Under the pieces are notes generated by a model. It saw only the letters and a list, made by a program, of their open reading frames with translations. It was not told the DNA's origin and ran no database searches. DNA of 64,000 bases from assembly GCA_036558645.1 (NCBI GenBank), contig DATBFG010000009.1:5964-69963 (forward strand), read 5' to 3'. This document shows positions 61,847 through 64,000 of this stretch, in pieces (positions within the stretch are counted from its first letter, which is position 1; each line of letters starts with the position of its first letter). The position numbers and the translations under genes are program-made. Origin of the DNA: DATBFG01 sp036558645 (GTDB lineage Bacteria > Acidobacteriota > Terriglobia > Terriglobales > Acidobacteriaceae).

Positions 61847-61931
61847 GCGAAAGTGGCGGAATTGGCAGACGCACCAGACTTAGGATCTGGCGGGTAAAAC
61901 CGTGGGGGTTCGAGTCCCCCCTTTCGCACCA
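61847..61931 (+). tRNA. tRNA-Leu (UAG anticodon)
   Basis: The 85-base gene folds as a class II tRNA. Acceptor stem GCGAAAG (61847-61853) pairs with CTTTCGC (61921-61927), followed by A and an encoded CCA. The anticodon stem CCAGA/TCTGG (61874-61878, 61886-61890) holds loop CTTAGGA with anticodon TAG at 61881-61883, reading CUA and likely other CUN leucine codons. A long variable arm and a T arm GGGGG-TTCGAGT-CCCCC follow. It is the only RNA gene seen and lies just after the TIR/STAND operon. Confidence 0.96.
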
Positions 61932-62095
61932 AGCAATCTGTTGCCAGCTCAGCCCTAGCAAAATACGCCAGGGTGGGCATCTTCACCCGTCGTCCATAGC
62001 AATTAATCAATTTCACAGAAACCTACAAAAAGGCGCTAGACTCTCAGTTACGATTCTTGCGGTTGACCTGAGTTCTGCGATGCCTGAGGCACGCC

Positions 62096-64000
62096 ATGAC
62101 CGCCGCCAGTAGTAGCTTGTCAGCCGGCCACTCGTATCCTGAGTCGTACCCCGCATGGCTTGTAGTGTGCGTAACGGCCGCGCTGTCATACGTCGCCCCT
62201 AAACTTGCCGGTTTGGTCACCCCAAATTCTCAAACAGTTTGGCCGGTTTGGCCGGGCTGCGCGATTCTGGTTGCGGGATTATTGTTGGTGCGGATGAGAG
62301 TCTGGCCGGTGCTCATCCCTGTATGCTTTGCCGCTTTTGCTGTCGCTGACCTCCAGGCAGGCTTGCCAATTCGTTCGATTACCTGGTTTATTCCGGGCAA
62401 TACGGCCGAAGTTCTCATTGCGGCACTTGGTCTTAGATATTCCTTCGACGGTGTCCCCCGACTCAACAGCGTGAGGGCTCTGGCCAAGTATTCGATCTTC
62501 GCCATTCTCCTCGCACCGCTCGCAAGCGCATTTCTGAATGCACCCGGAATTTCCCATGACTATTGGACGGGGTGGAGAATTTGCCTTTTGTCCGAAGTCC
62601 TCGCATTTGCCACCATCACACCAACCTTGTTGAGTTGGATCAACGATGGGAGAGCACTGTTGCGAAGGCCCCGGATTGTTCACTTAGAAGCACTGATGCT
62701 CATCGTAGGCCTCGTTCTTCTCAGTTATGTAACGTTCACCTTCCCGGTAAACCGCAGTTCGCCCGCACTGCTCTACTCATTGGTGCCTTTCTTGCTCTGG
62801 TCCGCTTTGCGCTTCGGGGGGCTGGGCATCAATACTTCCACGATAATCGTGACCACGCTTTCGATTTGGGCGGCACTGCAGGGGAGAGGCCCATTCTCAA
62901 ACTTCATACCGCTGACCGATCCTCTATCTCTACAAGTGTTCCTGGTTTTTGCGGCGGTACCGTTCATGGTTCTGGCGGCCGTAGTCGAAGAACGCAAGGG
63001 CGCCCAGGAAGAACTTCGCGCCAATGAAGACAAACTTCGCCTCCTGCTCGATTCAACCGCCGAAGCCATTTATGGAATCGATCTCGATGGCCGCTGCATG
63101 TTTTGTAATCCGACCTGCCTCCGTTTGCTGGGTTATGCACGCTCCGAAGAATTGCTGGGAAAGGACATGCACAATCTCATTCATCACAGCCGCTCTGATG
63201 GGACACGGATTACGGCTGAAGAGTGCCCAACTTTTTGGGCCTTCCGGTCTGGGAAGGGAGTGCATCGTGACGACGAGGTGCTGTGGAAGGCCGATGGAAC
63301 GAATTTTCCCGCTGAATTCTGGTCGCACCCACAGCGTAGAGGGCAAGAAGTTGTCGGGGCCGTAGTCGCATTTATCGATATCACCGAGCGCAAGCGCGCA
63401 GAAGCTAAGCTCGCGAACGTGAACCGCAGGTTGATAGAGGCGCAGGAACAGGAACGGGCCAGGATCGCCCGGGAGCTTCACGACGACATCGGCCAGCGCC
63501 TTTCAGTGATGGCTATCCAGTTGGAACAACTGCAAAAGGCTGACGGCATATCTATTGAAGTTGGTGGTGAAGTGCGAGAGATACGCCAGCAGCTGATCGA
63601 GGCGTTGAACGACACTCAGACGCTGTCGCATGAACTACATACGTCAAAGCTGGAATACCTGGGGATTGCTGCGGCCGCCAGGAGCTTCTGCAGAGAATTC
63701 AGTGATCAGCACGGCGTAGAGATTGAGTTCCAATCCTGTGACCTCCCAGACGTTGTGCCCCTGAATATTTCACTTTGCCTCTTCCGGGTCTTGCAGGAGT
63801 CTCTCCACAACGCAGCGAAACACAGCGGCGTTCGTCATTTTGAAGCCCGATTGTCAAGTATTCCGGGCCAGATCCATCTGGCGGTTCGGGATTCCGGCCT
63901 CGGGTTTGATACTGAAGCGGCCAAGGAAAGTCCTGGTCTTGGCCTCGTCAGTATGCAAGAGCGGTTAAAGCTCCTGAACGGAGTTCTTTCAATTGAATCC
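62096..64000 (+). CDS. MASE1-PAS sensor histidine kinase (HisKA_3 type), partial at window end
   Basis: The frame is open from ATG 62096 to the window edge, giving at least 635 residues. Residues ~15-300 hold about eight transmembrane helices of the MASE1 type (VWPGCAILVAGLLLVRMRVW, FIPGNTAEVLIAALGLRYSF). A PAS domain follows (about 310-440; LLLDSTAEAIYGIDLDGRC to GAVVAFIDITERK). The dimerisation/phosphorylation box ERARIARELHDDIGQRLS is the HisKA_3 form with its His, and the ATPase part begins with LFRVLQESLHNAAKHSG (N box) and VRDSGLGFD. Such kinases usually pair with NarL-type regulators; the one at 52407 is a possible but distant partner. The end of the ATPase domain is cut off. Confidence 0.9.
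   Translation, partial: MTAASSSLSAGHSYPESYPAWLVVCVTAALSYVAPKLAGLVTPNSQTVWPVWPGCAILVAGLLLVRMRVWPVLIPVCFAAFAVADLQAGLPIRSITWFIPGNTAEVLIAALGLRYSFDGVPRLNSVRALAKYSIFAILLAPLASAFLNAPGISHDYWTGWRICLLSEVLAFATITPTLLSWINDGRALLRRPRIVHLEALMLIVGLVLLSYVTFTFPVNRSSPALLYSLVPFLLWSALRFGGLGINTSTIIVTTLSIWAALQGRGPFSNFIPLTDPLSLQVFLVFAAVPFMVLAAVVEERKGAQEELRANEDKLRLLLDSTAEAIYGIDLDGRCMFCNPTCLRLLGYARSEELLGKDMHNLIHHSRSDGTRITAEECPTFWAFRSGKGVHRDDEVLWKADGTNFPAEFWSHPQRRGQEVVGAVVAFIDITERKRAEAKLANVNRRLIEAQEQERARIARELHDDIGQRLSVMAIQLEQLQKADGISIEVGGEVREIRQQLIEALNDTQTLSHELHTSKLEYLGIAAAARSFCREFSDQHGVEIEFQSCDLPDVVPLNISLCLFRVLQESLHNAAKHSGVRHFEARLSSIPGQIHLAVRDSGLGFDTEAAKESPGLGLVSMQERLKLLNGVLSIES

Noticed and set aside
62080..62095. ATG at 62080 as start of the histidine kinase
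   Set aside because: It is in a different frame from the kinase; ATG 62096 is in frame.

Overview
The window is chromosomal DNA of a Gram-negative bacterium, most likely an acidobacterium (Terriglobia/Koribacter-like). The phylum call rests on recognition, not on a search: the two type IV pilins have the N-terminal style common in Acidobacteriota, and a TonB-dependent receptor, LolA, Wzi and an SLBB export protein show an outer membrane. Genes are dense and moderately GC-rich. No phage, transposase or CRISPR array was seen.

Layout. (1) 1-3.7 kb: the end of a quinoprotein-like sugar dehydrogenase, a TonB-dependent receptor and a Rieske oxygenase. (2) 4-17 kb: two tandem type IV pilin genes with their own terminators; an overlapping ABC transporter set (ATPase, permease, periplasmic-facing helical-repeat protein); a methyltransferase; LolA; then a pilus/type II secretion-like assembly cluster (PilC, PilB/GspE, PilM, PilN, PilO, a GspC/PilP-like protein and an atypical pseudopilin) with no secretin in view. 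An A-type Fe-S carrier follows. (3) 17.4-28 kb: a mixed envelope region with an epimerase, a sulfotransferase, a phospholipase C-like phosphoesterase, an ASST-type sulfotransferase, a DUF4214 glycoside hydrolase, a methyltransferase and a membrane-bound alkaline-phosphatase-superfamily enzyme. (4) 28.5-53 kb: a long minus-strand Wzx/Wzy-type exopolysaccharide locus. Its genes cover export (SLBB/Wza-like, PAP2-Wzi fusion, Wzz), flippase, polymerase, three glycosyltransferases, two polyprenyl-phosphate sugar transferases, sugar epimerases and a set suggesting GDP-D-glycero-alpha-D-manno-heptose synthesis (GmhA-, HddA- and HddC-like plus a HAD phosphatase). Two response-regulator-like genes lie upstream of it. 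(5) 53-61.6 kb: an accessory region with a decayed deaminase copy, a second DUF4214 glycoside hydrolase, an intact yeast-Fcy1-like cytosine deaminase, and a divergent two-gene TIR / nSTAND-TM-WD40 operon ahead of a tRNA-Leu gene. (6) 62-64 kb: a MASE1-PAS histidine kinase running off the window.

The region most likely to hold an undescribed system is 56.7-61.6 kb. A three-module TIR protein with the SxxCxxE catalytic signature is translationally coupled to a membrane-anchored STAND ATPase whose C-terminus has 14 WD40 repeats of exactly 42 residues, enough for two seven-bladed propellers. This fits a split NLR-like, NAD-depleting defence or stress sensor, but that role is inferred. Other points of note are the PAP2-Wzi fusion, the flanking pair of DUF4214 glycoside hydrolases, the deaminase pseudogene, a perfect 30-bp palindrome, and a 13-base motif shared by two likely promoters of the exopolysaccharide locus.
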